64,000 bases of DNA from Elymus sibiricus (GCA_039707655.1 CM077676.1:183206936-183270935), one strand, 5' to 3'. Numbered from the stretch's first letter, positions 23,248 to 36,044 are shown. Notes: generated by a model from the sequence alone, not told the origin. Program-made: numbers and translations.

Positions 23248-25006
23248 TGAAGGGCAACGTTGCATGAAAATCAAAAAAATTCATACGAAACACCCAAGAT
23301 CTAATCTATGAGATGCATAGCAATGAGAGGGGAGTGTGTCTTACGTACCCTCATAGACCGAAAGCATTAGCGTCGTAACGCGGTTGATATAGTCGTACTC
23401 TTCACGATCCAATCGCGATCCAATCCGATCTAGTGCCGAACGGACGGCACCTCCGAGATTAGCACATGTTCAGCTCGATGGCGTCCTCTCCTTCTTGATC
23501 TAGCAAGCGAGGGAGAGGAGGTAGATGAGATCAGAACCAGCACGGCAGTGAGGTGGTGGTGGTGGCAGCGGAAATCTGGCAGGGCTTCGCCAAGCACTGA
23601 CGGAACGTGGAGGAGGAAGAGAGGGAGGGGGCAGCCAAGGGTCGAAGGGTGCTTCCCCCACACCCCTCCCCACTATATATAAAGAAGGAAACTTGGAGGA
23701 GGAGGAATAGTGCTGCGTGAACAGTACCACGTGAACAGTACATACGTGAATAGTATTTCCCTTTCCCAAGTAAAGCCTTCTCTTTCCATCTTATCTCCTA
23801 ATTTAAAGGGATTTGATCTTATCATTTGGGGAAGCCACATGGGCCAAGGGGATGCTGCACCTGGCCCATGAAGGGCTGGTGCGCCCCCTTTAGAGTTCAT
23901 GTGGACCCTCCGTGGACATCCGGACACCTCCGGAACCCTCCGGAACCTTCTAGAAGCTTCCCGGTACAATACCGAAAAAACCAAACTTTTTCCGGAACCC
24001 AAAATATGACTTCCCATATATAAATATTTACCTCCGAACCATTCCAGAGCTCCTCGTGATATCCTGGATCCCATCCGGCACTCCGAACAACCTTCAGACT
24101 TTCCAAGGTTAATATCTCATTACTACCCTAGCGCTACCGAACGTTAAGCGTGCGACCCTACGGGTTCGGGAACATGCAGACATGACCGAGACTCCTCTCC
24201 GGTCAATAACCAATAGCGGGACCTGGATGCCCATATTGATTCCTACATATTCAACGAAGATCTTTATCGGTTGAACCACGATGTCGAGGATTCGGGTAAT
24301 CCCGTATGCAATTCCCTTTGTCCAGCGATATGTTACTTGCCCGAGATTCGATCATCGGTATCTCCATACCTAGTTCAATCTCACTACCGGCAAGTCTCTT
24401 TACTCGTTCCATAATACAAGATCCCATGACTAACTCATTAGCCACATTGCTTGCAAGCTCTTTACGATGTTGTATTACCGAGAGGGCCCAGAGATATCTC
24501 TCCGTCATACGGAGTGATAAATCCCAGTCTCGATCCATGCCAACCCAACAAACACCATCGGAGATACCTGTAGAGCACCTTTATGATCACCCAGTTACGA
24601 AGTGACGTTTCGATACACACTAAGTATTCCTCCGGTGTCAGGGAGTTGCATGATCTCATGGTCTTAGGAATAGATACTTGACATGAAGAAAGCTATAGCA
24701 ATAAACTCAGTGATACGATCAAATGCTAAGCTTACAGTTGGGTCTTGTCCATCACATCATTGTCCTAATGATGTGATCCCGTTATCAAATGAAAACTCAT
24801 GTCTATGGTTAGGAAACCTTAACCATCTTTGATCAATGAGCTAGTCTAGTAGAGGCTTACTAGGGACATTGTATTTGTTTATGTATTCACACATGTATTT
24901 AAGTTTCTGGTCAATACAATTATAGCATGAATAATAAACCTTTATCATGAACAAAGAAATATGATAATAACCAATTTATTATTGCCTCTAGGGCATATTT
25001 CCCACA
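23248..25006 (-). repeat. 3' LTR of the minus-strand Angela-type element
   Basis: 1759 bp, paired with 30287-32034. The left end reads TGAAGGGCAACGTTGC, a mutated TGTTGGGGAACGTTGC; the right end reads CATATTTCCCACA. A minus-strand TATA-like TTTATATATAGTGG is at about 23668-23681. ORFs inside it are LTR shadows that recur in the other copy. Confidence 0.93.
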
Positions 25007-25128
25007 GTCTTCCACTTGCACTAGAGTCAATAATCTAGTTTACATAGTTATGAATCTAACACCCATGGAGTCTTGGTGCTGATCATGTTTTGCCCGTGGA
25101 AGAGGTTTAGTCAACGGGTCTGCCACAT

Positions 25129-28100
25129 TCAGATCCGTATGTACTTTGAAAGTTCTATGTCCCCATCCTTAACATAATTACAAATGGTGTTGAAGCGGCA
25201 CTTGATGTGCTTGGTTCTCTTGTGAAACCTGGGCTCCTTGGCAATGGCAATAGCTCCAGTGTTGTCACAAAAGATAGTCATTGGATCCGATGCACTAGGT
25301 ATTACACCCAGATCGGATATGAACTCCTTCATTCAGACTCCTTCTTGCGCTGTTTTCGAAGCAGCTATATACTCCACTTCACATGTAGATCCTGCCACGA
25401 CGCTCTGCTTGGAACTGCACCAACTGACCGCTCCACCATTTAATATAAATATGTATCCGGTTTGAGACTTAGAGTCATCCCGATCTGTGTCAAAGCTAGC
25501 ATCGACGTAACCCTTTACGATGAGCTCTTCGTCACCTCCATAAACGAGAAACATGTCCTTAGTCCTTTTCAGGTACTTCAGGATATTCTTGACCGCTGTC
25601 CAGTGATCTACTCCTGGATCACTTTGGTACCTCCCTGCCAGACTTATGGCAAGGCACACATCAGGTCTGGTACACAGCATGGCATACATTATAGAGCCTA
25701 TGGCTGAGGCATAGGGAATGACTTTCATCCTTTCTCTTTCTTCTGCCGTGGTCGGGCTTTGAGTCTTCCTCAACTTCACACCTTGCAATACAGGCAAGAA
25801 CCCTTTCTTTGACTGATCCATTTTGAACTTGTTCAAAACTTTGTCAAGGTATGTGCTTTGTGAAAGTCCTATTAGGCGTCTTGATCTATCTCTATAGATT
25901 TTGATGCCTAATATGTCAGCAGCTTCACCGAGGTCTTTCATTGAAAAACTCTTATTCAAATATCCTTTTATGCTTTCCAGAAATTCTATATCATTTCCAA
26001 TCAACAATATGTCATCCACATATAATATTAGAAATGCTACAGAGCTCCCACTCACTTTCTTGTAAATACAAGCTTCTCCGTAAGTTTGTATAAAACCAAA
26101 AGCTTTGATCACCTCATCAAAGCGTATATTCCAACTCCGAGATGCTTGCACCAGTCCATAGATGGATCGCTGGAGCTTGCATACTTTGTTAGCATCCTTA
26201 GGATCGACAAAACCTTCCGGTTGCATCATATACAACTCTTCCTTAAGAAACCCATTAAGGAACGCTATTTTGACGTCCATCTGCCAGATCTCATAATCAT
26301 AAAATGCGGCAATTACTAACATAATTCTAACAGACTTAAGCATCGCTATGGGTGAGAAAGTCTCATCGTAGTCAACTCCTTGAATTTGTTGGAAACCCTT
26401 TGCGACAAATCAAGCTTTTTAGACGGTGACATTACCATCAGCGTCTGTCTTCTTCTTAAAGATCCATTTATTCTCAATGGCCTGCCGGTCATCGGGCAAG
26501 TCCACCAAAGTCCATACTTTGTTCTCATACTTGGATCCTATCTCGGATTTCATGGCCTCAAGCCATTTGTCGGAATCCGGGCTCATCATTGCTTCTTCAT
26601 AGTTTGTAGGTTTGCCATTGTCCAACAATATGACTTCCAGGACGGGATTACCGTATCATTCTGGTGCGGAAAGTACCCTGGTCGACCTACAAAGTTCAGT
26701 AGTAACTTGATCCAAAGTTTCATGATCATCATCATTAACTTCCTCTCCTTCTGGTGTAGACATCACGGGAACTTCTTTATGTGATGTGCTACCTTCCAAT
26801 TCGAGAGAAGGTACAATTACCTCATCAAGTTCTACTTTCCTCCCACTCACTTCTTTCGAGAGAAACTCCTTTTTTAGAAAGGACCCATTCTTGGCAACAA
26901 AGATCTTGCCCTCGGATCTGTGGTAGAAGGTATACCCAATGGTCTCTTTAGGGTATCCTATGAAGACGCACTTCTCCGCTTTGGGTTCGAGCTTATCAGG
27001 CTGAAGCCTCTTGACATAAGCGTCGCATCCCCAAACTTTAAGAAACGACAACTTAGGTTTCTTGCCAAACCACAACTCATACGGTGTCGTCTCAATGGAT
27101 TAAGACGGTGCCCTATTTAAAGTGAATGCGGCTGTCTCTAATGCATAACCCCAAAACGATAGTGGCAAATCGGTAAGAGACATCATAAAACGCACCATAT
27201 CCAATAGAGTACGATTACGACGTTCGGACACACCATTACGCTGTGGTGTTCCAGGTGGCGTGAGCTGTGAAACAATTCCACATTGTCTTAAATGCATACC
27301 AAACTCGTAGCTCAAATATTCACCTCCACGATCAGATCGTAGAAATTTAATTTTCTTATTATGATGATTCTCCACTTCACTCTGAAACTCCTTGAACTTT
27401 TTAAATGTTTCAGACTTGTGTTTCATTAAGTAAATATACCCATATCTACTCAAATCATCTGTGAAGGTAAGAAAATAACGAGATCCACCACGTGCTTCAA
27501 CACCCATCGGACCGCATACATCGGTATGTATTATTTCCAACAAGTCACTTGCCCGCTCCATTGTACCGGAAAACAGGGTTTTATTCATCTTGGCCATGAG
27601 GCATGGTTCACATGTCTCAAATGATTCATAATCAAGAGATTCCAAGAGTCCATCAGCATGGAGTTTCTTCATGCGCTTTACACCAATATGACCTAAGCAG
27701 CACAAGTATGTGGCACTATCATCATTAACTTTGCATCTTTTGGCATCGATATTATGAACATGTGTATCACTACGATGGAGATTCAATAGAAATAAACCAT
27801 TCACCAATGGTGCATGACCATAAAAGATATTATCCATATAAATAGAACAACCATTATTCTTTGTCTTAAATGAATAACCGTCTCGGAATAAACAAGATCC
27901 AGATATAATGTTCATGCTTAACGCAGGCACCAAGTAACAATGTTTCAGGTTCATAACTAATCCCGAAGGTAAACGTAGAGGGAGCATGCCGACGGCGATC
28001 ACATCAAGCTCGGAACCATTTCCGACGTGCATCGTCACCTCGTCCTTAGCTAGTCTTCGTTTATTCCGCAGCTCCTGTTTCGAGTTACAAATATTAGCAA

Positions 28101-29015
28101 CCAAACCAGTATCAAATACCCAGGCGCTACTACGAGCACTAGTAAGGTACACATCAATAACATGTATATCAAATATACCTTTGTTGACGTTGCCAGCCTT
28201 CTTATCTGCCAAGTACTTGGGGCAGTTCCGCTTCCAGTGACCATTCCCCTCGCAATAGAAGCACTCAATCTCAGGTTTGGGTCAAGCCTTGGGTTTCTTC
28301 ACGGGAGCGGCAACTGGCTTGCCATTCTTCTTGAAGTTCCCTTTCTTTCCCTTGCCTTTCTTTTTGAAACTGGTGGTCTTGTTGACCATCAACACTTGAT
28401 GCTCTTTCTTGATTTCTACTTCCGCGGCCTTTAGCATCGCGAAAAGCGCAGGGATCGTTTTCTCCATCCCTTGCATATTATAGTTCCTCACAAAGCTCTT
28501 GTAGCTTGGTGGCAGTGCTGGAGAACCCTATCAATCGCTACTTCATCTGGAAGATTAACTCCCAACAGATTCAAGCTATTATAGTACCCAGACATTTTGA
28601 GTACGTGCTCACTAACGGAGCTGTTCTCATCCATCTTACAGCTAAAGAACTTGTCGGAGGTGTCATACCTCTCAACCCGGGCATGAGCCTGAAATACCAA
28701 TTTCAGCTCCTGGAACATCTCATATGCTCCGTGGTGCTCAAAACGTCTTTGGAGCCCCAGTTCTAAGCCGTAAAGCATGGCGCACTGAACTATCGAGTAG
28801 TCATCAGAACGTGCCTGCCAGATGTTCACAACATCCACAGACGACGCTGGAGGGGGTGCGGCACCTAGCGGTGCATCAAGGACCTAAGCCTTCTGTGCAG
28901 CAATGAGGATAATCCTCAAGTTATGGACCCAGTCCGCATAGTTGCTTCCATCATCTTTCAACTTAGCTTTCTCTAAGAACGCATTAAAATTTAGGGGAAC
29001 TACAGCGCGGGCCAT
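25129..29015 (-). pseudogene. Angela-type gag-pol polyprotein, broken
   Basis: Start ATG is at 29015-29013. In order: gag with [15 protein letters not shown] and [16 protein letters not shown]; a CCHC zinc knuckle at about 28250 (CFYCEGNGHWKRNC); protease at about 28130 with WVFDTGLVANIC, where the usual DTGS is DTGL; integrase with [20 protein letters not shown] and [15 protein letters not shown] with [28 protein letters not shown] and the catalytic [12 protein letters not shown] at about 25995-26030; RNase H with DASFDTDRDDSKSQTGYIF and ending in HKRTKHIK near 25170. Stops or frame changes fall near 28880, 28490, 28275, 27100, 26655, 26420 and 26345. It cannot make the full 1300-residue-class product. 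Confidence 0.92.
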
Positions 29016-30273
29016 TGATCTACAACACAAATTGCAAAGACAATTAGACTAAGTTCATGATAATTGGTTCTTCTAATCAAATTACTTAAGAACTCCCACT
29101 TAAATCAACATCCCTCAAGTTGTCTAAGTGTTACATGATCCATATCAACTGACCCATGTCCGATCATCACGTGAGATGAGGCAGTCATCAATGGTGAACA
29201 TCTCCATGTTGATCATATCTACTATATGACTCATGTTCGACCTTTCGGTCTCCTGTGTTCCGAGGCTATGTCTGTACGTGCTAGGCTCGTCAAGTTTAAC
29301 CCAAGTATTCTGCATGTGTAAAACTGGCTTACACCCATTGTATGTGAACGTAGAGTCTATCACACCTGATCATCACGTGGTGCTTCGAAACGACGAAATT
29401 TCGCAACGGTGCATACTTAGGGAGAACACTTTTATCTTAAAATTATGAGAAGGGATCATCTTATAATACTACCGTCGTCCTAAGCAAAATAAGATGCATA
29501 AAAAGATAAACATCACATGCAAGCAATATGTGACATGATATGGCCATCGTCATCTTGTGCTTTTGATCTCCATCTCCAAAGCACCGGCATGATCTCCATC
29601 GTCACCGGCATGACACCATGATCTCCATCATCATGTCGTCACGTGGTTGTCTCACCAACTAATGCTTCTACAACTATTGCTAACGCATAGCGATAAAGTA
29701 AAGCAATTACATGGCGTTTAATGATTGACACGCAGGTCATACAATAACTTAAAGACAACCCTATGGCTCCTGCCGGTTGGCATACTCATCGACATGCAAG
29801 TCGTGAACCTATTACAAAACATGATCATCTCATACATCAACATATATCAAATCATGTTTTGGCCATACCACATCACAACATGCCCTGCAAAAACAAGTTA
29901 GACGTCCTCTACATTGTTGTTACAATTTTTACGTGGCTGCTAGGGCAAACTATAAGAACCGTTCTTATCTACACAAAACCACAACGGTGATATACAAGTT
30001 GCCTTTTAACCTTCTACAAGGACCGCCCTCGTCAAATCAGATTCAACTAAACTGGGAGAGACAGACACCCGCAAAGCCACTTTTATGCAATACAAGTTGC
30101 ATGTCAGTCAGTGGAAACGGTCTCTTGTGCGTGGACAAGTAAGGTTGGTCCGAGCCGCTTCATCCCACAATAGTGCTGAATCCAAATAAGACAAAGAAAG
30201 TAAGCAATTTGAACATCAACGCCCACAACTTCTTTGTGTTTTACTCGTGCAATTACATCTACTCATAGACCTA
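29016..30273 (-). other. 5' leader of the minus-strand Angela-type element
   Basis: Untranslated region between primer-binding site and gag. It aligns in content with 46883-48104 of the other Angela-type copy, for example the TTACACCCATTGTATGTGAACG block at about 29328. No gene is supported; the short ORFs are shared leader shadows. Confidence 0.75.
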
Positions 30274-30285
30274 GCTCTGATACCA
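30274..30285 (-). promoter_or_regulatory. Primer-binding site of the minus-strand Angela-type element
   Basis: The minus-strand sequence TGGTATCAGAGC immediately follows the 5' LTR edge at 30287, with one base between. It is complementary to initiator tRNA-Met. Confidence 0.9.
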
Positions 30286-30286
30286 C

Positions 30287-32034
30287 TAAAGGGGAACGTT
30301 GCATGAAATCAAAAAATTTCCTACGAAACAGCCAAGATCTAATCTATGAGATGCATAGCAACGAGAGGGGAGTGTGTCTTACATACCCTCGTAGACCGAA
30401 AGCGTTAGCGTCGTAACGCGGTTGATGTAGTCGTACTCTTCACGATCCAATCGCGATCCAATCCGATCTATTGCCGAACGGACGGCACATCCGAGATTAG
30501 CACACGTTCAGCTCGATGGCGTCCTCTCCTTCTTGATCCAGCAAGCGAGGGAGAGGAGGTAGATGAGATCGGAACCAGCACAGCGGTGAGGTGGTGGTGG
30601 TGGCAGCGGAAATCCGGCAGGGCTTCGCCAAGCACAGACGCAACGTGGAGGAGGAAGAGAGGGAGGGGGCAGCCAAGGGTCGAAGGGTGCTTCCCCCACA
30701 CCCCTCCCCACTATATATAAAGAAGGAAACTTGGAGGAGGAGGAACAGTACCACGTGAACAGTACACGCATGAACAGTACCACGAGAATAGTAATTCCCT
30801 TTCCCAAGTAAAGCCTCCTCTTTCCATCTTATCTCCTAATTTAAAGGGATTTGATCTTATCCTTTGGGGCAACCACATGGGCCAAAGGGATGCTGCGCCT
30901 GGCCCATGAAGAGCTGGTGCGCCCCCTTTCGAGTCCATGTGGACCCTCCGTGGACTTCCGGACACCCCCGGAACCTTCTGGAGCTTCCCGGTACAATACC
31001 GAAAAAAACTGAACTTTTTCCGAAACCCAAAATATGACTTCCCATATATAAATCTTTACCTCCAGACCATTCCGGAGCTCCTCATGATATCCTGGATCCC
31101 ATCTGGGACTCCGAACAACCTTCGGACTTTCCACTGTTAATATCTCATTACTACCCTAGCGCTACCGAACGTTAAGCGTGCAACCCTACGGGTTCGGGAA
31201 CATGCAGACATGACCGAGACTCCTCTCCGGTCAATAACCAATAGCAGGACCTGGATGCCCATATTGATTCCGACATATTCAATGAAGATCTTTATCGGTT
31301 GAACCACGATGTCGAGGATTCGGGTAATCCCGTATGCAATTCCCTTTGTCTAGTGATATGTTACTTGCCCGAGATTCGATCGTCGGTATCTCCATACCTA
31401 GTTCAATCTCGTTACCGGCAAGTCTCTTTACTCGTTTCGTAATACAAGATCCCCTGACTAACTCATTAGCCACATTGCTTGCAAGCTCTTTACGATGTTG
31501 TATTACCGAGAGGGCCCAGAGATATCTCTCCGTCATACGGAGTGACAAATCCCAGCCTCGATCCATGCCAACCCAACAAACACCTTCGGAGATACCTGTA
31601 GAGCACCTTTATGATCACCCTGTTACGAAGTGATGTTTGGATACACACTAAGTATTCCTCCGGTGTCAGGGAGTTGCATGATCTCATGGTCTTAGGAATA
31701 GATACTTGACATGAAGAAAGCTATAGCAATAAACTCAGTGATACGATCAAATGCTAAGCTTATGGTTGGGTCTTGTCCATCACATCATTCTCCTAATGAT
31801 GTGATCCGGTTATCAAATGACAACTCATGTCTATGGTTAGGAAACCTTAACCATCTTTGATCAACGAGCTAGTCTAGTAGAGGCTTACTAGGGACATTGT
31901 ATTTGTTTATGTATTCACACATGTATTTAAGTTTCCGATCAATACAATTATAGCATGAATAATAAACCTTTATCATGAACAAAGAAATATGATAATAACC
32001 AATTTATTATTGCCTCTAGGGCATATTTCCAACA
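30287..32034 (-). repeat. 5' LTR of the minus-strand Angela-type element
   Basis: 1748 bp. On the minus strand it starts TGTTGGAAATATGCCC at 32034 and ends GCAACGTTCCCCTTTA at 30287. A TATA-like element on the minus strand lies near 30708-30721. It should have driven transcription of the element. Confidence 0.93.
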
Positions 32035-32311
32035 GAGATGACATCCCCGTCGAAGTAGGGGGACATCATCATCGAATCTTGGCGATCTAGCTCTTTGATG
32101 AAGTAGGCTACCAGTGGGTCAGCATCGGGATGGAGCAGTACCGCGCGCGTGTCATGCACTTGCTTGCACGCCTTCAAGAGCTACTGGACGATGCCGAGCA
32201 GCCCAAGAGTGTCCCAGCCACCCCGCAGGCGGAGACGGTCGCCATGGCCGTGGTTCCGGAGACTTGGAATAAACGGCGGCATGGGTGCCGCGCGCCGTCG
32301 TGGTTTTTTTA

Positions 32312-32879
32312 GCAACATTATTATTGAATAGAGGTGACATTGCCTATCTAATTTATTATAATTGTATGGAAATGTCGCTTATCGACATTTTCAGTCGCTA
32401 ATCATTTGTAAAGGCGACAAAAATTGCCCCTTATTTATAGGATGTACAAACGTTTTTTAAGCATTTCTTGTGTTTTAAAGCCCTGTAGGAAAAAGCTGTA
32501 AAGGAACACACAGTTTTTAAAGCTTTGAATTAGATATGTCACACACGGGTGCGAAATACGAAGCGCCTCCAATGTGTCATGCAACCACACACACACGGGT
32601 GTAACGTAACAATTGTGTGCCACACCTCGCCGCCCGTTGCCGCCTACCCTCACTAATGGTGGCTCTGGTCGCCACTCGTCGGCACCACTTAGTCTTCCCG
32701 CACGCCAGCCAACGCTTCCCGCACAAGCGCCAGCCACAGGGGTAAATTGTAAAATCCCCAATCCCCTAGCCAGCTGCTAGCTATAAATAACCACAACAAT
32801 GGCCGGCGGCGGTGACTCACTAATCCCCTTGCTAGTTACCACCATACATACCGTCATACCCCCAACGGCCGACGATAGG
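32312..32879. other. Intergenic segment with short palindrome and TATA-like box
   Basis: No gene is supported. A small palindrome AATGTCG-CTTAT-CGACATT lies at about 32366-32384. ACACACGGGTG motifs recur at about 32530-32600. GCTAGCTATAAATAACC at 32776-32792 is a probable TATA box for the gene that follows; the ATG at 32799 is too close to it, so the ATG at 32880 is the better start. Confidence 0.4.
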
Positions 32880-33407
32880 ATGGAGTTGGGAGACGGCAAA
32901 ATCGAGGCTGCCAGCGTGATGGTCAGCTTGGCGGTCGATGGCCATGCCACGGCCTCTCCCGACGACAGCCAGAGGAGGCAGGAAACGCGGTACGAGCAAG
33001 CCACTTGGTTAGCCAGGGTCATCCTGAAAGCGGCTAGGGATTGCCAGCGGGCGATACCACGGACTCGATGCAGAGTGCAGTGGATGGTGCGGGTGGAAGA
33101 GCAGCAACCGTGATGACAGTACATCTGTGGCAGTGGCGGCCGCCGCACGAGGCACAGGCTTATATCCCAAATGGAGGAGCACGTAGCGCCAGACGACGCC
33201 GGGGTAGGCCTGGCGGCAGTGACGGCAACCCTAGCGAGAGTCAACATCTCGTTGGCCGCCGGGACGACGTACGCAGACCCGGCGGTCGCGGCAGGCCTGG
33301 TGAGAGCTGTGCCCGAGGCAGTACCAGCGATCACCGATGTTGAGGCTGCCCTGGCCTCGATCGATCAAGGTGTAGGTCATCGACTTGGTGACCTCCTCTC
33401 CTCCTGA
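32880..33407 (+). pseudogene. Small unrecognised gene, probably decayed
   Basis: I do not recognise the family. One plus-strand frame runs from the ATG at 32880 (in frame with an earlier ATG at 32799) through GDGKIEAASVMVSLAVDG and ATWLARVILKAARDCQRAI to a TGATGA double stop at 33111-33116. The same frame then reopens, with an ATG at 33171 and an Ala/Val-rich stretch (AAVTATLARVNISLAAG, ending GDLLSS) to a TGA at about 33407. Two stops in about 530 bases, or an unrecognised intron spanning 33105-33170, are the two explanations. The upstream TATA-like box resembles the one at 22741, hinting at related promoters. Confidence 0.35.
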
Positions 33408-33978
33408 GCCCAGGATTGACACGATGGACGATGGTAGCTGTGCGTGTTGGCTCGGCGTTAGGGGCAGTAGCTCTTTTGTGCGCTCGTGGTTCATATATAT
33501 TGATGTAAATTAGCGAGCTAATGGTTTGTAAATTACTCCTTGAAATAGGCACTGGACCTATTTGAGCATATATATGCTCGATTGATTTGTTCATGCATGT
33601 CAAATATGTCAATTGTATGGGCTGGCCTATCTATATATTATCTCATTTTGCAACATGGACAATTAATATGCAAATGCCTTCTGGACATCAGCGCTAATCG
33701 CCACTTCGAAAACATGGATATCCTATACTCTACTGGGCACGCGCTTAAACTAAATGTACTGTGTGCGATACTATTACTTTCTGCCATGAAAATTGAAGAA
33801 CTTAACAAACAACATTTGAGTAACATATAGTGGTTGGTTAATTGACACTATTCAACAAAAGGCGGATCTAGGTAACACGGTACTTATTTTTTTTGACAAC
33901 CATAAGGTCCATATCTACATACTTAAGATATTAAAAACAACCAACGCATTTTATGAAGTAGAGGGCCAAGAAGCACAA
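33408..33978. other. Intergenic region between convergent small gene and B3 gene
   Basis: AT-rich sequence serving as the 3' flank of the small plus-strand gene and the 3' flank of the minus-strand B3 gene. I see no further gene. Confidence 0.5.
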
Positions 33979-35569
33979 CTATCCGCTGGAAGCATCTTGA
34001 TCACGACATCTCGGCATCTCATTAATGAAAAGGAAGATCCCTCTAGTGCCTTTGTAGAGCATGAGTATAACAGTGTCTGCAATTTTCAAATGTGGACGCA
34101 TTGCCAGGACAACCAAGAACCTATTAATGTGAATGGTTCCATTTGTGCGGGAAATGCAGTACCTTGCAATCACTTTGGCGTTCTCAGCAGGCACAAGTGT
34201 GATTGGACCACGCCGGGAAATCAATTTAGGAACAGCTGCAACGGGAATTTTTTTTTGCAATAAAGAATAAAAACCAATTGTAACATATCGCTGAAGTTAT
34301 ATATAGTTTATGAACAACAACATAAAAATAAGACTTTGTACCAGCATTTTGTTGACACAATTGGTCTTGTTCAATGTGTGCACCAGTGGGAGATTTATTC
34401 CCATCCCAAATCCAGCGTTCAAACACTGTGTTAGGTATGTCAGTTTATCATAAAATTTGATGGCATGGTCCAAGTATTTCCAGTGAAATTTGGTATGACA
34501 AGTAACATACAGATTATTAACTATGCTTCCAACATATCCTGCTTAAAAGGTGGAAAGGGATTATTTAGTCAGAACATGGCAGAAGAATAGTGGACATAAA
34601 TTGGTAATTAGAAGTTGTTTCAAGCTAGGAACAGAGTCGGAAAATGAAATCCCAATTGGTTGCTTAAATAGTGATCAGTTAGTTAGAACAATTACTTTAA
34701 TTTTGCTAAGTAATATGCCAACATGTAGAAAGCTGAAAGAACACTAACATCGATCAGACTATGGTCGGATGAAGACGTTGGGGAAGTAAACATCCATGTT
34801 AATTAGACCAGGCTGTGGTGCACGCACTAGAATTTTTTTGCCAGCTTTCAGTTCATAAAACTTAGAAAATTCTCTCCAAAGGTCCGCATCAAAATAGGAG
34901 TGACCATCTTTATCAATTTTTACCCTAACTTTCATTGTAAATCCATGCTGCGTGGTCAATGTGACATCCATGGAGTCATCAACAGAGCAACATGTGTTCT
35001 TGCAAAGCAAGGGATGTGCTATGGGAAATGATAATTGAGATCATTACATATATTGAAATAACAGAGCAACATGCAAATATGGGAGTAATTGAGAGAACAG
35101 AACAATAGCTGAAGGCAAAGTACAAAAATATATAATTAAACAGATAATGCAACTAAGATTTCATGCAAATATGAAAGTCACTGAAAGAACAATACATCAT
35201 TAATTTGCCTAATTTAGAGAAAATCCTCTTTGACGTCTATGCTGCATGTGGCACCTTTTATCCAAATATAGCAATATGGTATATGTTCATAAAATTAATT
35301 AGGCCATGCCAACCGTGGTAGGGTGAGATTGAACATATCGTGCGCTCCTTGAAGTCATCTGGTATGGTGAGATAGAACTTCTTGTCCGACTGGCCGCGAC
35401 CACACTGGCTTGATTTGTGCTTGCACTGTGGACACTTGAATGAAAACCATCGAATCAGCTAGAAGAAAAATGAATCCATAGCGATTTCCACCAGGTGATT
35501 AACAGGGACAGACCGACTGCGATAAGAGTTGAGCAAATATTTTGCTAAATTAATTACCTTGTTCTCCAT
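33979..35569 (-). CDS. Two-domain B3-like protein, five exons (228 aa predicted)
   Basis: Predicted exons on the minus strand: 35569-35558, 35458-35335, 35018-34809, 34425-34342, 34235-33979. Lengths 12+124+210+84+257 give 687 nt, an uninterrupted frame of 228 codons plus stop with GT...AG at every junction. The start MENK lies in the 12-nt first exon, ended by a GTAATT donor. Residues 13-23 hold CPQCKHKSSQC, a possible metal-binding pair. A first B3-like domain (about 31-105) opens KKFYLTIPDDFKE and continues MDVTLTTQHGFTMKVRV to FSKFYELKAGKKILV. A second (about 144-228) holds ITLVPAENAKVIARYCIS and LKIADTVILMLYKG. B3 domains bind DNA in plant nuclei; REM-type proteins often carry several. 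Two donors (GTTCAA, GTCTAA) are weak, so the internal exon ends are tentative. It may be a gene or a recent pseudogene. It is divergent to the B3 gene at 37859. Confidence 0.6.
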
Positions 35570-36044
35570 GAGAAAAAAACCCGGCCCAAGCTTGCAGAAA
35601 ATCCCGTAGAAAACCCCAATCAACGAGAGTCGAGAAAGTCGGTGTCAATAATCGTCGGCGAGGGGAAGAAACAAAATGCGATGGCGTTTGTCGGCGGCAG
35701 CCGGCTGTGAGAGGCATCGTCGAGCTCAAAAATGTGGGCAGACCTGGGTCAAGAATGAGCAGCGACGACGTCGGCGCAAGTTGGTGCAGATAGGCGGCGG
35801 CAAGAGCCAGAGGCGAAATGCTGTAGCATTTGGCGCGCGGCCACCGCCCGTCGGCGACAGTCGTCGAGCTAAGGGGTGGCCGCGGCGATAGAAGTGAACA
35901 TGCAGATTTACGGAGGAGTGCAGTGCGAGTGAGGATGAAGGGGGGAGGGGTGAGGTTTTTCTTTTCTTTTTTGAGTTGTGGGTGAGGGTTTTCTGTGCCA
36001 AAATAATGCGTTGCGGAGACAGCATTTCGTAAACAACCCGTGTG
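35570..36044. other. 5' flank of the minus-strand B3 gene
   Basis: Probable promoter and 5' UTR of the two-domain B3 gene. Short ORFs on both strands at 35676-36172 have no family features. A GTGTGCGAT motif stands at 36041-36049, the same core as the short repeats at 60.18-60.44 kb. Confidence 0.35.

Larger units (their letters stand above)
23248..32034 (-). mobile_element. Angela/BARE-1/WIS-type Copia retrotransposon, minus strand (TSD GAGAT)
   Basis: The 8787-bp element is flanked by GAGAT at 23243-23247 and 32035-32039. On the minus strand the 5' LTR is 32034-30287, the primer-binding site 30285-30274, gag-pol about 29015-25129 and the 3' LTR 25006-23248. The LTR start TGTTGGAAATATGCCC is diagnostic of the BARE/WIS/Angela group. 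Gene order protease-integrase-RT-RNase H defines Copia. All coding parts are recognisable but interrupted by stops and frame changes. It split the decayed ORF 22825-32311. Confidence 0.95.
22825..32311 (+). pseudogene. Decayed non-transposon ORF split by an Angela-type element
   Basis: I do not recognise the family. The ATG at 22825 starts TGRRSAVSFVNLDEENEPEQ. The same frame runs to 23247 through VDLASHRVEALEQQ and QHHFSRDVIADSRAILDD, with TAG codons at about 22900 and 22933. When the element 23248-32034 and one GAGAT copy are removed, the frame continues at 32040 without a shift (VLGGD then DIPVEVGG). It passes one TAG near 32089 and goes on through LFDEVGYQWVSIG and HLLARLQELLDDAEQPK to the stop after the SWFF run at about 32311. 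Three TAG codons but no frameshift over about 700 coding bases suggest a once-real protein of about 230 residues, soluble, with an alpha-helical charged middle. Introns converting some stops cannot be excluded. Confidence 0.5.
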
